64,000 nt of DNA from Ceratopteris richardii (Eukaryota; Streptophyta; Polypodiopsida; Polypodiales; Pteridaceae): contig CM035416.1 of NCBI GenBank assembly GCA_020310875.1, positions 81,263,225 to 81,327,224 of the forward strand. The letters are read 5' to 3'. The translations under genes and the position numbers were made by a program. The notes beneath the pieces are model-generated. The model ran no database searches and had not been told where the DNA came from. It saw only the letters and a list, made by a program, of their open reading frames with translations. This document shows positions 20,150 through 30,280 of this stretch, piece by piece. Numbering within the stretch: position 1 is the first letter of the stretch; each line of letters starts with the position of its first letter.

Positions 20150-20345
20150 GAGCACTCTTAGGGTATGGGTGGTCCACACTACCCTCTTAGCACCCACACA
20201 AAAATGAAAATGCTCTTAAGACACGGGTGTTCCGCACTGCCCTCTTAGCATTCACATAGGTAACACATACCCATGCACATACATTGTTACATCAAATGCT
20301 CTTAGGACACAGGTGTTCCGCACTGCCCTCTTAGCATTCACACAA
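20150..20345. repeat. Three imperfect tandem repeats in the LTR
   Basis: The unit GCTCTTAGGACACAGGTGTT with CCGCACTGCCCTCTTAGCATTCACA recurs three times, near 20152-20200, 20211-20260 and 20299-20345. Spacers are A/C-rich and of unequal length. Confidence 0.75.
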
Positions 20346-20701
20346 CAATCATTCACATACATAAACACAAGGAGCAAGATAACCTCACTTCGCAATGAAT
20401 AGAAGTTGAAGGAAAATGATGAGGGTTAGGAATTGAGGGGGAATGTAGAGAAGGAATTAGAAGAAATAGAAAGGGTGGGAGATAGAAGAGGAAGGAAGAG
20501 ATAATTGGATTCAAATGGAAATAAAGCGCATATTACAAGATATGGATACAAAGAATATGGAGTACATAAAGGAAAAGAGAGTGTAGCACCTCTCTTGTAG
20601 CCAGGATCTCCACCTCCAAAGGGGTAGCACTCTGATCACTGTAGTGCTGATAGCATGTACCTGCACACCACTTGCTTGTTTTGAGGGCACCCAAGGGGCT
20701 C

Positions 20702-20711
20702 CTTTTATAGG
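20702..20711 (-). promoter_or_regulatory. TATA box of the Tat-type 5' LTR
   Basis: The minus strand reads CCTATAAAAG followed by GAGCCCC. Transcription toward gag would start about 25-30 bases to the left. Confidence 0.5.
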
Positions 20712-20879
20712 CCTTTTGGGAAGATATTTGGAGATGATATTATTTGGGAGAATCTTCTAGATGTGACACTTGTGTGGTAGAAAATACAACATTGACAAAA
20801 TTCTAAAAGATTTTTTTCCATTCTAAGGTATGGACTTCTCATGCCTAGCCAAGGGTGTAGGTGCTTGCACCAACACACA

Positions 20880-21660
20880 TACACATATATACACATGCAT
20901 ACAAACATATACATGTTTTAGTTCTAGGTCTTTAGGATAGGGTTTTAGGGTTTTTACACATGCATACAAATATATACACATATACACATAGGATTAGGGT
21001 TTTTGGTAGTTTAGAGATGCATACATACATATACACATATACACACATAATACATATAGACATACACATGTATGTACACATACATGTTTAAGGTCTACAT
21101 CATAAGGATTAGGGTTTTAGGGTTTTACACATGCATACATATATATACACATATGCACATATAATACATATACACATACACATGTACATACACATGCATA
21201 CACACATATACATGTTTTAGGTCTAGGTCTTTAGGATTAGGCTTTTAGGTTTTTTTACATATATATAATCAAATATATAAAAAATAGAGTTTTAGGGTTT
21301 TTAATTAAATTAAATATATGTAAGAAAAAAATTAAGGAAAAAATAAGAAAAAAATTATGATTTTAGTATGGATAAATAAATATGAAAAGAGCTTAAATAT
21401 ATAATTAAATATATTAAAATAGATATATAATTAAATATATAAAAAATAGAGTTTTAGGTTTAATATTAGCATATATAGTCATATATTATAAAAATTAGGA
21501 AACAAAGTACAATATATAATCAAATATATGATAAGGAATTTTAGGCTTTTTACATATGCATACACACATATACACACACAATACATAAAAACATACACAC
21601 ATATACATGTTTTAGGTCTAGATCTTTAGGATTAGGGTTTTTAGGTTTAATAAGAGAAAT
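20880..21660. repeat. Minisatellite of ACATGCATAC/ATACACAT units with telomere-like cores
   Basis: Alternating purine/pyrimidine (TA/CA) tracts are punctuated about five times by a conserved segment of the form GGTCTAGGTCTTTAGGATTAGGGTTTTAGGG (near 20925, 20990, 21095, 21220, 21620). The AGGGTTTTAGGG part resembles the plant telomere unit TTTAGGG. An A/T-rich stretch (21260-21540) separates the last repeat. No coding potential is seen. Confidence 0.75.
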
Positions 21661-21689
21661 TAGGTTTTTAGAATTAAATGTTCTAACAT

Positions 21690-23550
21690 GTCTACATGGT
21701 ATCAGATGGCATCTTTGGATCTGAAGGAGAGAATGGCATGTCCTTGCACTCAGTGCAAGTATCAAATTTATCAAAAATGATAGATTTGTATTGCACATAT
21801 TAGAGAATATGGATCCTTTGATAAAAATTGACTATAAAACCTATGCTACCATTCACATGGTCCCCTTGGCAAGTAGATGGACCCAAACGACATTGCACCT
21901 GTAACCTCTCATGGATAGAAGAGAACAAAGAGGGAGGTAGAAGTGCAAGGTACTAGTAGCACTACAATGTAGAATGAACAAATGGAAGAAATACTCGAAG
22001 CATTTTATGAGATGGACGAAGATCATGATGGTGGAGAAGATGTCATGGATTCCATGGACACGACATAATTTCCACAATAAGAAGCCGACGAAGAATACAA
22101 GAACATGCAAAGGCTAGCCCATTTCCACTATACACCAGGGAAAAGATATCTATACTCCGTGCCCCACTCCCGATGCTCAATCTTCAATCCATTTGTGGAT
22201 GGTCAGATAGTAGTATCTCTCAATTTTTAAGGCAAATGGATTCAAAATAAACTTTCATTGCTATATCAAAATAACTTTATTTCATAATATCTTTGTAATT
22301 GCTTATTACAAGCTTCTTAAAGATCAGTTTCTACCAAATGGAAATGACATGCCTCCAACACGTGGAGATGCAAAAAAACTTTTACAATCCATTGAAATGG
22401 ACTACATGAAGATTCATGCTTGTCCGAATGATTGCATTCTATTTTTGAACAAGTATGAACATCTCCACATATGTCCAAAGTGTGGAGTAAACATGTTTAG
22501 AGAAGACCTTCTAGGCAAAGCAATCCCTGCAAAGGTTCTTCGCCACTTTCCTATCATTCCAAGAATTAAGAGTATGTTTAGATGCAAATCCATAACTGAG
22601 TTAATGTCATGGCATATAAAGAGTAGGCCTACAGATGATGTAATGCGAGTGCCTGCTGACTCTGACGTGTGGAAACACATAGATATTAAGTGGTCAAAGT
22701 TTGCTAGTGAGCCTCAAAACTGTTGTCTAGTTGTAGCTATGGATGGAATAAATCCATTTGGTTTATGCAGCTTTTCATGGAGCACATGGCCTATATGTTT
22801 AGTCAACTATATCATCCCGCCATGACTGGCCACAAAAAAGGGTCATTTCTTATTATTTCTTATCGTGCTAGGTAAGTATAAGGTGAAAAATATGGATGTA
22901 TACTTTGCACACTTGTGGAAGAGCTCCACACTTTATGGGATGGGATTAGTGTGCACCACATGTCTCAACCTATAAGAAGATGAGATGTGTAGGTGCAAGG
23001 CATACTTATGTGGATGATGCATGATTGGCCCGGTTATGGTGAATGTTCAAGTTTATTGATTTTAGGTTACCATGCTTGTCCCCTATGCAGATCATGACTC
23101 AAAGCACACTACTCCAAAGCACTTCGGAAAATTATCCATGAAGTACATCATAGATATTTGCTTGATGGACATGTTTTATGTGAAGGGAAAATTGGCTGAT
23201 AAGTGCAATGCCAAATGAAAGCAAGTGATTGGAAGCAATTGTGGGATTCAGAAATACTAGTTGTTGGCATGAAACTTTCATGAACTCCCTATTGGAGTGA
23301 GTTATTAATCAATTATTTGGTAGATCCGATGCATGTTTTCAAGAATGTGGGAGAGATTTTCTAGAAGAATTTGATCGGAAAGAAAGAAAGCAAAGCACAT
23401 AGGGGGGACTTCAAATAGTGAGGTCGTATGCAAGGGTTGTGGGCAATTACTAAGAAAAAACTATCCAAAGTCGATGGATTCTTAGAGCGCTTCATGAAGA
23501 CATTAAAAGGGTTTACTTGATAGCGAGCACGTCTAGAGGGTAGCATGGTA
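21690..23550 (+). pseudogene. CACTA (En/Spm) transposase, TNP2 type, decayed
   Basis: Near 21730-21870 the plus strand encodes a transposase-associated domain remnant (MACPCTQCKYQIYQK, then HIREYGSFD). After an acidic stretch, 22349-22825 is open and holds the TNP2 core: MDYMKIHACPNDCILF, a CPKCG motif, PAKVLRHFPIIPRIKSMF, SWHIKSRP, MRVPADSDVWKHID and AMDGINPFG with WSTWPICLVNY. Broken downstream pieces read CRCKAYL, a DWPGYGE-like stretch near 23030, and MHVFKNVGE near 23330. The enzyme would cut and paste elements with CACTA ends. Such ends were not found. Confidence 0.85.
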
Positions 23551-23699
23551 GAGAGATGCCTCATACAAGAGTCTCTTGTATCCATAATAGAGTTTCTATG
23601 CATGTCGGACCTAGAAATGCATCGCTTATGGAGCGATGATGAAGATGTTCATCTCATAGGCGAGGAAACTCAAGGCAAAGGGATTCAAAGAAAAATGGA

Positions 23700-24170
23700 T
23701 GCACCTTTCAGATCCAATTTGATCTGCTAGCTCCTTCATTTTGGTGACAAGGTTGGTCATAGTTTGCTTGGGCATCTTCTTGAGTATGATGAACTTCATC
23801 CATAGTTGAGTCTTTCTTGCCTTGGTACTTGATGAGAAGAAATTTTTCAAGAGCATTCCAAGTCTCTTGATGAAGTCTTGCAACTCTTGATGTGTGGAAG
23901 TAAAAAATCTCAAATTGAGTTAAGAATATATGACCTGGTTAGAGCATCCTTTGTGTACCATATGGTTAACCTCTGCTGTTCTTCTTAAGTTGGTTGTGGT
24001 TTGCTTCTAAGAATTGGCATCATCTCGTCTCCAGCTATGTAACCATAGAGGTTTCTCCCTTGGAGATAAGATTCCATTCTAAGTGACCAAGCCGAGTAGT
24101 TACCTTGATCCAATTTTTTAATGGACGAAGGAAATCCATCTCCCATGTTGATTTGTAATTGCTTTGATAC
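23700..24170 (-). pseudogene. Copia Gag N-terminal remnant beside an LTR
   Basis: The minus strand from 24150 gives MGDGFPSSIKKLDQGNYSAW, SLRMESYLQGRNLYGYIAG, DALTRSYILNSI and LLPHIKSCKT, matching the N-terminal Gag of Copia-C1. Frames shift, and the end (23730-23700) gives a KMKELADQI-like helix. A degenerate Met-tRNA primer site (TTGTATCAAAGC) lies between it and the LTR at 24171. It is truncated at the left beside the CACTA remnant. Confidence 0.78.
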
Positions 24171-24960
24171 AACTGTGAGGAGATGGATAAATAGGTTCCA
24201 AAGATGAGATAGTGTTGCATAAAACTTGCTCTACATCTACCAAGTTAACTCTAGGGATGCTTAATAGACTCATTTAGCCTCTCAAAAATGCATTTGAAAC
24301 CAATAAGTGTCTAGGAGCATCCTTCCCAAAAGTTTGCAAAAAAATAGATAACTTGCGTGTACTAGAAATGTGAAGAAACCTTCTTTTTTGGGAATAGAAG
24401 TGCTCAATAATTTGCTCAAGGCTCACAACCTAGTATGAATTGACCACATATCTTTTGCACACATCTGCTTGAACTATAGAACTAACTAAAGCAAGTCATT
24501 TCATCAATTTAACCACACCGTACATTGAGAAATGATTTTAACAAGTCAGGGGGTCATCTTGACATGTCAGGATCTAGAAGGTGTGCAAACAAAGTCATGT
24601 TTTATGATTCATATCTCGTGATCCTCTAAATCAAATGTAATGAAAATCGATATGCAAGTAGTGAGCATGTCAATGTAACTAACCCAAGTTAAACTATTGA
24701 AAATGAGTGAGTAGATGCAGAGAAATTGATTCCACACGATCACTATAAGGATGAAGATGTAGTAGAGAATAGTAGATAGAGATATACTTGAAGAAGTGTA
24801 TCAAAATGTATATGCTAATTAAAACTCTCTTATCCCATGACTAAAAGCATGTCTATTTATACTCATGTTCTCATTTTGAATTTGATTTTTCGCTTACCTA
24901 AAAGTAATCCTACACTTTAGGGATGATTTGTATTGATTTGTCCTACTGCATGAGTTGTGG
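24171..24960 (-). repeat. Copia LTR fragment next to the Gag remnant
   Basis: Begins TGTGAGGAGATGGATA, like the solo LTR at 30281 (TGTGAAGAGATGGATA), with scattered similarity for several hundred bases. No CA end or target duplication is visible; the right border is approximate. Confidence 0.6.
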
Positions 24961-25570
24961 GTTCACCTCCCTAAATTCACAAGGTTCCATATTCTCTTGG
25001 ATTTTACATTTATCCAAAGTAACTATGCTAAAATGACTAGCATAGGCTCACATGAATTTCACAACCATATTAACTTCTTGTGCGCAAAATGGATCATGCA
25101 TATCTTTAGCTTTTCGCATGCAACGAGTCATTTCAACTACTATCCTATTTCACTCTCAACAACACCATTTTGTTGAGTTGTATGATTTGTGGTAAGCTAC
25201 CTCTTGATTCCATTACCATTTCAGCAGTTTTTGAATTCTATAGATAAGAATTCTTCTCCATGATTAGTATAGCTATTCTTCAATTTTCTACCTATTTTAT
25301 TTTCAACAATCTTGTGCCATAATTTAATTGTCAAACGCATCAATTTTCTCTCAATAAAATATATCCATATCTTTATACCATAATTTTTGAATAACAAGAA
25401 AAACTAGAGAGATCCTCCCAAAGTAGGAGTAGAATTTTTACCATAGAGGTCAATGTGTACCAATTATGGAGGAGCTTGAGCTTGATAGTTTTTCTCTCTT
25501 TTGGAAATGCCTTCCTTTGCTACTTGCCAATCATGCAAGCTTCAGATGGTTCATACAATTCTAAAAAATG
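24961..25570 (-). pseudogene. Copia integrase remnant, heavily decayed
   Basis: The minus strand gives HIDLYGK near 25450 (first catalytic Asp region), NKIGRKLKNSYTNHGEEFLS near 25240-25300 (second Asp region, the DGG form degraded) and TTQQNGVVE near 25160 (third catalytic Glu). The order matches a Copia integrase core running leftward. No open frame exceeds a few dozen codons. It may belong to the same old element as the LTR and Gag scraps to its left, though the order is then disrupted. Confidence 0.6.
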
Positions 25571-25773
25571 TAGTTAAATGTGCTACCATCACTTTTCTTT
25601 GCATCTATTTGAGAATGGAAAATTAAAGGTGCCCAAAATGCTTATGGAAAAGTCTACTTGTATCTTCTTTTTCTGTGGTACTGACGGTGCTTTGTTAAAA
25701 GTCATGATTCAAGATAAAGTCGTGGGAAATCAATCATATACATGTGGAATAATGTATGGAAGGATAAAATCAT

Positions 25774-25873
25774 GATATTGCATCAAAATAACTCAACCAA
25801 ACACTACTCAAATCAGTCCAACTAGATATTGCATCAAAATAACTCAACCAAACACTACTCAAATCAGTCCAAC
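25774..25873. repeat. 51-bp tandem duplication
   Basis: GATATTGCATCAAAATAACT and the bases that follow (about 49 in all) occur at 25774 and again at 25825 without a mismatch that I can see. It looks recent compared with its surroundings. Confidence 0.9.
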
Positions 25874-26889
25874 CTTAGTCCTTCAATTTAGGAGGTAGGT
25901 GTCTTGGGATAGGTGGTAGATTTTAGAGACCAACTTTGCATTTAAAAACGAACTATCCCATTACCTACTTCTTTCTTAGCTTTGAGTAGACTTATCTATG
26001 TGTGTGTGGGGAGTGTTGCAACTCTCTATCCATGAGTTGTTAGAATTGGTTCTTCCTCATAAGTCATCCATTTGGTGTAATATTTATTTAACTTTATAGA
26101 TATTAGATTCAATTGAAAGCACACCAAGTCTTTGGAGCAATCTCTAAGTATTCTGTTAGAAATCTTCAAGTTAGTTAAGTATGGTGATTGACATCTCTCT
26201 TTGTGTGTAGACTTTGTTGGAGCTAGTTTTCTCTGAGTTGTAAGGATTGATTCTCCTTCTCTATTTATCCAATTGCTATAATTTTTGTGTCCTTGGATAG
26301 CCCTCATGATCGTATAAATTTGAGACAAGTTTGGTTTTTATTCTTTGATAATTCATTGAGAAAATATTTCTGGAGCAAAGTGTGGTCTTTGTTTGACTAG
26401 CTATTGTGTACAATCACGTAGCTCATCTTGTAGACATTATTTCTCAAAGCATCCACATCCATTTGAAGTGAGATTTTTTCTTTTGAAGATACACGTGGGT
26501 CTTCTATAGCTTTACAAAAGTGTAATAGAGTTCTCTGTATATGCTATGAGAATGAGCAATTTCGATGTGCACAAGCTCAAAGAAGTGTACATGTAGAGGT
26601 CATTCATGCTTTTCCATTGCATAAGGATTGAGATACTTTCCCCAATAGTAGAATTAGAGAATTTTGGCATCTTCAAGACTCCAATATATGCACGAAGACC
26701 TATTGGAGCTAGTTGTTGAAGATGTTTATCAAAAAACGCTTGTTGGAAGTAGTTAACATCAAGGGGGGGTTACTTTACTCAAGTTTTCAAGTGCACAAGG
26801 GGTCCAAATAAGGAAACATTTGTATTAAGGTAGCTTTGGAGCCTCATTTATATTTTACACAATTTGGAGCATTAACCAAAGGGTTTGAT
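25874..26889. other. Unassigned stretch with a diverged internal repeat
   Basis: No gene is recognised. Two blocks (about 26030-26120 and 26230-26320) are similar: each has GAGTTGT, a GATTG/TTGGTTCT-type segment and a run to AATTT or AATATTT. They give a repeated weak motif in a minus-strand frame (26026-26328). The stretch precedes the Copia-A gag and may be its LTR and leader, but no primer-binding site was found. Confidence 0.4.
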
Positions 26890-27753
26890 CAACTACCAAA
26901 GACTAATGGGAGATTTCAACACTCAAACTGAAAAGTTAGATAAATAAAACTATCAACCATTAAAAACTACCTTATGGGCAAGGTTCTACGAGGATTGATT
27001 ATTGGAAGTGAAGAAATACCTAATATGGATGAAGGTCCAACCAATGAATAGCTAAGGGCCTTTAGGGAATGGAATGAAACAGACAAGAGGGTGATCTTTA
27101 TCATTTCCCAACACATAAGCAATAGCATGATTGGCCATATCTAAGATTTAGTTTCAATCATGAAGGCATGGGAGACACCTGAGAGGCTTTATTCAACAAG
27201 CACTCAAGAAAAGAAGATCTAGCTCAAGAATGAGCTCAAAAATCTTAGAAAAATATCAAGGAGTAGCATAAATAAATGACTACATACTTAAGGTCAATAA
27301 ATTTTCAGATGCATTGGAATCCATTGGAAGCCAAGTAGATGATGATGATGTTGTGGCATATACCCTCAATGGTTTGAGGGATGATGAGAAGCAGAAAACC
27401 TTTACAACTTCAATATATGTAAGAGATAGTCTCCTTGATTTTGAGTAATCATTTTTTCTCATTTTCATAGAAGAGATGAACATAGGTGGAGGCTCAACTA
27501 AAAGCAAGAATGCACATTGTTTATATAGGTCATCAAAGGAGCAAAGGAAGAACATGAAAAAGATTAGGCAAAGGAAGATTTGGAGGAAGACAAGGCCACA
27601 GAGAAAATCAAGGAAATTACAAATGCACCTCATCACAAAGAGGTAGAGGAAGAATAAGATGAAGAGGAGGAAGGCATCAAAAAAACAAGAATCAAGATGG
27701 AGAAGGGTGTTACATGTGGCAAGTTTGGCCACTATGCTAGAGACTACTTCAAA
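26890..27753 (+). pseudogene. Copia-A copy 1 Gag
   Basis: Plus strand, with stops. It gives NTQTEKLDK and NYQPLK near the start, then NDYILKVNKFSDALESIGSQVDDDDVVAYTLNGLRDDE (27270-27390), EEMNIGGGSTKSKNAH (27470-27515), a basic stretch and a zinc knuckle remnant (CGKFGHYARD, first Cys lost) near 27715. It is the same family as 47587-48430. Sequence breaks off at 27753 where the truncated LTR of Copia-B begins. The element resumes in integrase at 38931. Confidence 0.78.
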
Positions 27754-28013
27754 ATTGAGCTCTCTATATGTTTTTCAACTCAAATTGACTTATATACATA
27801 TGGTCTACATACTCCTAAACTCAAACTCGTAATTTTGTAAGATTCTATGTCAAGACTAGACTTTAGTTTTGCACTAAATTACAAGAGTGAATTTGTCCCT
27901 TCACTTAGGCTTAGTTTTCGGAGTGCTTTGCCTTCACTTCTCTTTGTCTTTCTTCTTCCTTCATATATCTTCATAAATTTATGTCTAATTAGTGAGTGAA
28001 GCCCCAACAGCTC
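27754..28013 (-). repeat. Copia-B 3' LTR, truncated
   Basis: Matches 38670-38930 almost base for base (TGAGYTCTCTATATGTTTTT and onward). About 750 bases are missing at the left, where it joins Copia-A gag directly. Confidence 0.88.
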
Positions 28014-28495
28014 ACCCTCAATCACTAATTAGCATCCTCTGACTTCTTCATGTAATCTTCTTCTCTTTTATTCCTTCCATCTCTTTGAATCTACTTCTCT
28101 TCACTCCATCCAAGCTCTTTGTCATAATATCTGCAATCTGATCTTTTCTAGAAGTGTACACCACTTCAAGCTCCTTCTCCATTACCTTTTCTCTCAAGAA
28201 ATGATATTGTATCTCTATATGCTTTGTTCTTGCATGAAATACAGGATTTGCTGCAAGATATAATGAACTCATATTATCTCCATGTATGATAGGTATACCT
28301 TGATCAATATCCAAGCTTTTGAACAAGGTCTGCATCTATATCACTTCTTTTGCTGCTTCCACAAGTCCTTTGTACTCAACTTCAATTGATGATAAAGCCA
28401 CTGTATGTTGTTTCTTTGAACACCAACTCATAAGTTTATCTCCTATGTATATCATATATCCATGTGTTGACCTTCTATCATCTTGACTTCTTGCC
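28014..28495 (-). pseudogene. Copia-B RNase H, C-terminal part
   Basis: The minus strand reads SQDDRRSTHGYMIYIGDKLM, SWCSKKQHTVALSS and VEYKGLVEAAKEVI, then a stop, and a 95-codon frame (28335-28048): QGIPIIHGDNMSSLYLAANP, VFHARTKHIEIQYHFLREKV, ADIMTKSLDG. This is a well preserved Copia RNase H end. It is separated from its start (33962-34100, YSDSDWA) by Copia-C2, whose insertion left a near-perfect target repeat (TTGCC/CTGCC). Confidence 0.88.
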
Positions 28496-29550
28496 TGTTG
28501 GGATAGATGGATGGATGCTCCAAGAGATTGAGTAGGTACTGCTAAACCTGCTTTGTACCAGCCCTCTTTTGCTTCAGAGTTGATAAGTAGACCTTTTTAG
28601 CTTTCCAATAACACCAAAAAATGGCCTATGTGCTTTGGAAGTGATGTGTGTAATGATTGAACCAAAACAGATAACTTTGAAGTTCACAAACTCAAGAAAA
28701 CCTTCTATTTTAGTCTTGACACCTGCTGACTGTTTTGCTCAGTGTGACTAGTACAGTAGAAATTGATAAAATTCCTTCTAGGGGTATTTACTTAGCTTAG
28801 TAAGCTACCATTTTCAAGTGGAATGATGTAAAAAGATAAACTATGCTAAGAGAAATCAATTTAGCAAGTTTAGCTATACCCCCGACTTTTTAGGACTGTA
28901 GCAAAAATTGACCAGAGTTCACCTCGATGCAGATTTCTCTGAAATGGCTGAATAGAATTACTTCAAACTTTGATAGCTTGTAGATGACTTTGAGAGGAAT
29001 CCAAAAAGCTTTGAATCACTTGATTTGGTGGAGAATTGATTGAGATATGCCCTTGACAAGTTTACAGACTTTTGAGTAGACTAACAGAGAACTCAGAGAT
29101 TAATGATGTAAATGTATCTATTAATTAACACTTGTATACAATCCCATTGGCATGAATAACATTGCCTAATGGTGTAGAGAGGTGTAGGCTATGGTACAGT
29201 CCTCACACACACTCTAACTCAGTAGAATGACTTGGGAATTATCTCTCTTTAACCGTGACTTTTCAAGTTCATTTTTATATATGATGAGCAAAGATTTGAA
29301 TTCAAATGCAAATTTTGGCTCCCTATGATCAAGCTCCTAAAAGCTTGGAGTTATTCCTTCAATCAAATGAGCTACTTTTCCACGACTCATTGTGGTAGGT
29401 GATTACAAAAAGATTCTAAGTTAATTTGACTTTTACAATGAGGTAAAGTGGTAATTAACCACTAGCATATGTTCCTATGCTTCTTCATGTATGTGTATCC
29501 TTTGAAGTATCCTTTGAGCCAAATGTGTAGGATTGCAAATTACACCAATA
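28496..29550 (-). repeat. Copia-C2 3' LTR
   Basis: 1055 bp, TGTTGGGATAG...CCAATA; the terminal CAACA has mutated to CAATA. The minus-strand purine tract TTGAGGGGGAGC lies immediately inside. Related to the Copia-C1 LTR. Confidence 0.9.
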
Positions 29551-29591
29551 GCTCCCCCTCAAGCCAAACATTCTGGCTTAAGTCTTCATCT

Positions 29592-30280
29592 TCAATCTTC
29601 AAGTAAATCCTGCAATCCAATCATGGATTTGAACCTCCAAAGCTTTGTTCCATCCAAAGCTTTAGTTAACAAATCTGCACATTGCATGTTGGTTGATACA
29701 TAGGTAAGTTGAATCTCCTTGCTTATCAACTTCTCTCTCACATAATGGTAATGAACGTCTATGTGTTTAGTCCTAGCATGATAGATAGGATTAGCTGCAA
29801 GGTGAAGAGAACTTGTATTATCTCCAAAGATAATTGGTGACCTAGTATACAATCCCAATTCTGTATACAAAAGCTTAATCCAAATTACTTCTTGTGTGGC
29901 ATTAGCTAGTCCTCTATACTCTGCCTCTGTGGAAGACAAAGCAACAGTAGGTTGCTTCTTTGAAGACCATGAAATTGGTTTGTCACCTACAAAAGAAATG
30001 TATCCAGAAGTGATCCTCCTATCATCCTTGCATCCTGCCCAATCTGCATCTGAATAGACTTTGATATCAATATCTGAAGTGTAAGGGAAATACAAACCAT
30101 GGTTCTGTGTACCCTTGAGATACTTCAAGATTCTCTTGGCAGCCTCTAAGTGAGGTATCCTTGGCTTGTGCATAAATTGACTTAGCACACTAACTCCATA
30201 TGCAATATCAATTCTTGTAAGAGTAGCATAGTTCAAGCTACCCACCATACTTTGATAACCTGTAATGTCTTTGACTTCAT
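29592..30280 (-). CDS. Copia-C2 RNase H and RT C-terminus
   Basis: A 218-codon open frame. It contains MVGSLNYATLTRIDIAYGVS, HLEAAKRILKYLKGT, the first catalytic Asp in YSDADWAGCKDDRR, KPISWSSKKQPTVALSSTEA with the catalytic Glu, IFGDNTSSLHLAANP (third catalytic Asp), HARTKHIDVHYHYVREK and the conserved end MQCADLLTKALDG. All Copia RNase H landmarks are intact, making this the best preserved RNase H in the window. Upstream coding (DITGYQS) continues to 30280, where the solo LTR interrupts. Listed as an open frame; it belongs to a dead element. Confidence 0.85.

Larger units (their letters stand above)
14604..20875 (-). mobile_element. Tat-type Ty3/Gypsy element with second RNase H, 3'-truncated
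   Basis: Minus-strand Gypsy element with gag (right), zinc knuckle, protease, RT, RNase H, a second archaeal-type RNase H and integrase (left). The extra RNase H between the pol RNase H and integrase marks the plant Tat lineage. There is no 3' LTR: integrase stops at 14604 against Copia-D. A 5' LTR of about 1 kb lies near 19855-20875 with unresolved borders. A solo LTR (16570-17172) interrupts RT. Several single-base stops break otherwise collinear frames. Confidence 0.85.
19855..20875 (-). repeat. 5' LTR region of the Tat-type element (borders unresolved)
   Basis: Non-coding sequence upstream of gag. A minus-strand TATA box (20702-20711, CCTATAAAAG) implies U3 to its right and R/U5 to its left. 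It holds three imperfect short repeats (20150-20345). Candidate ends are TGATAG near 19855 and CCAACA at 20869-20874, but no partner LTR is present to confirm them. Confidence 0.5.

Noticed and set aside
20150..20345. CRISPR-like array
   Set aside because: Only three imperfect repeats of about 45 bp with unequal low-complexity spacers, in a plant LTR; no cas genes.
21700..21715. TGGTATCAGATGG as a Copia primer-binding site
   Set aside because: It lacks the full TGGTATCAGAGC, has no LTR end to its left and runs into the CACTA transposase-associated domain instead.
22414..22680. Minus-strand frame opposite the TNP2 core
   Set aside because: It is a shadow of the plus-strand transposase reading frame, which carries the conserved motifs.
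27280..27732. A 150-codon minus-strand frame rich in Phe and Leu
   Set aside because: It is the antisense of the Copia-A Gag coding sequence, which has family motifs and a parallel copy at 47970-48430.
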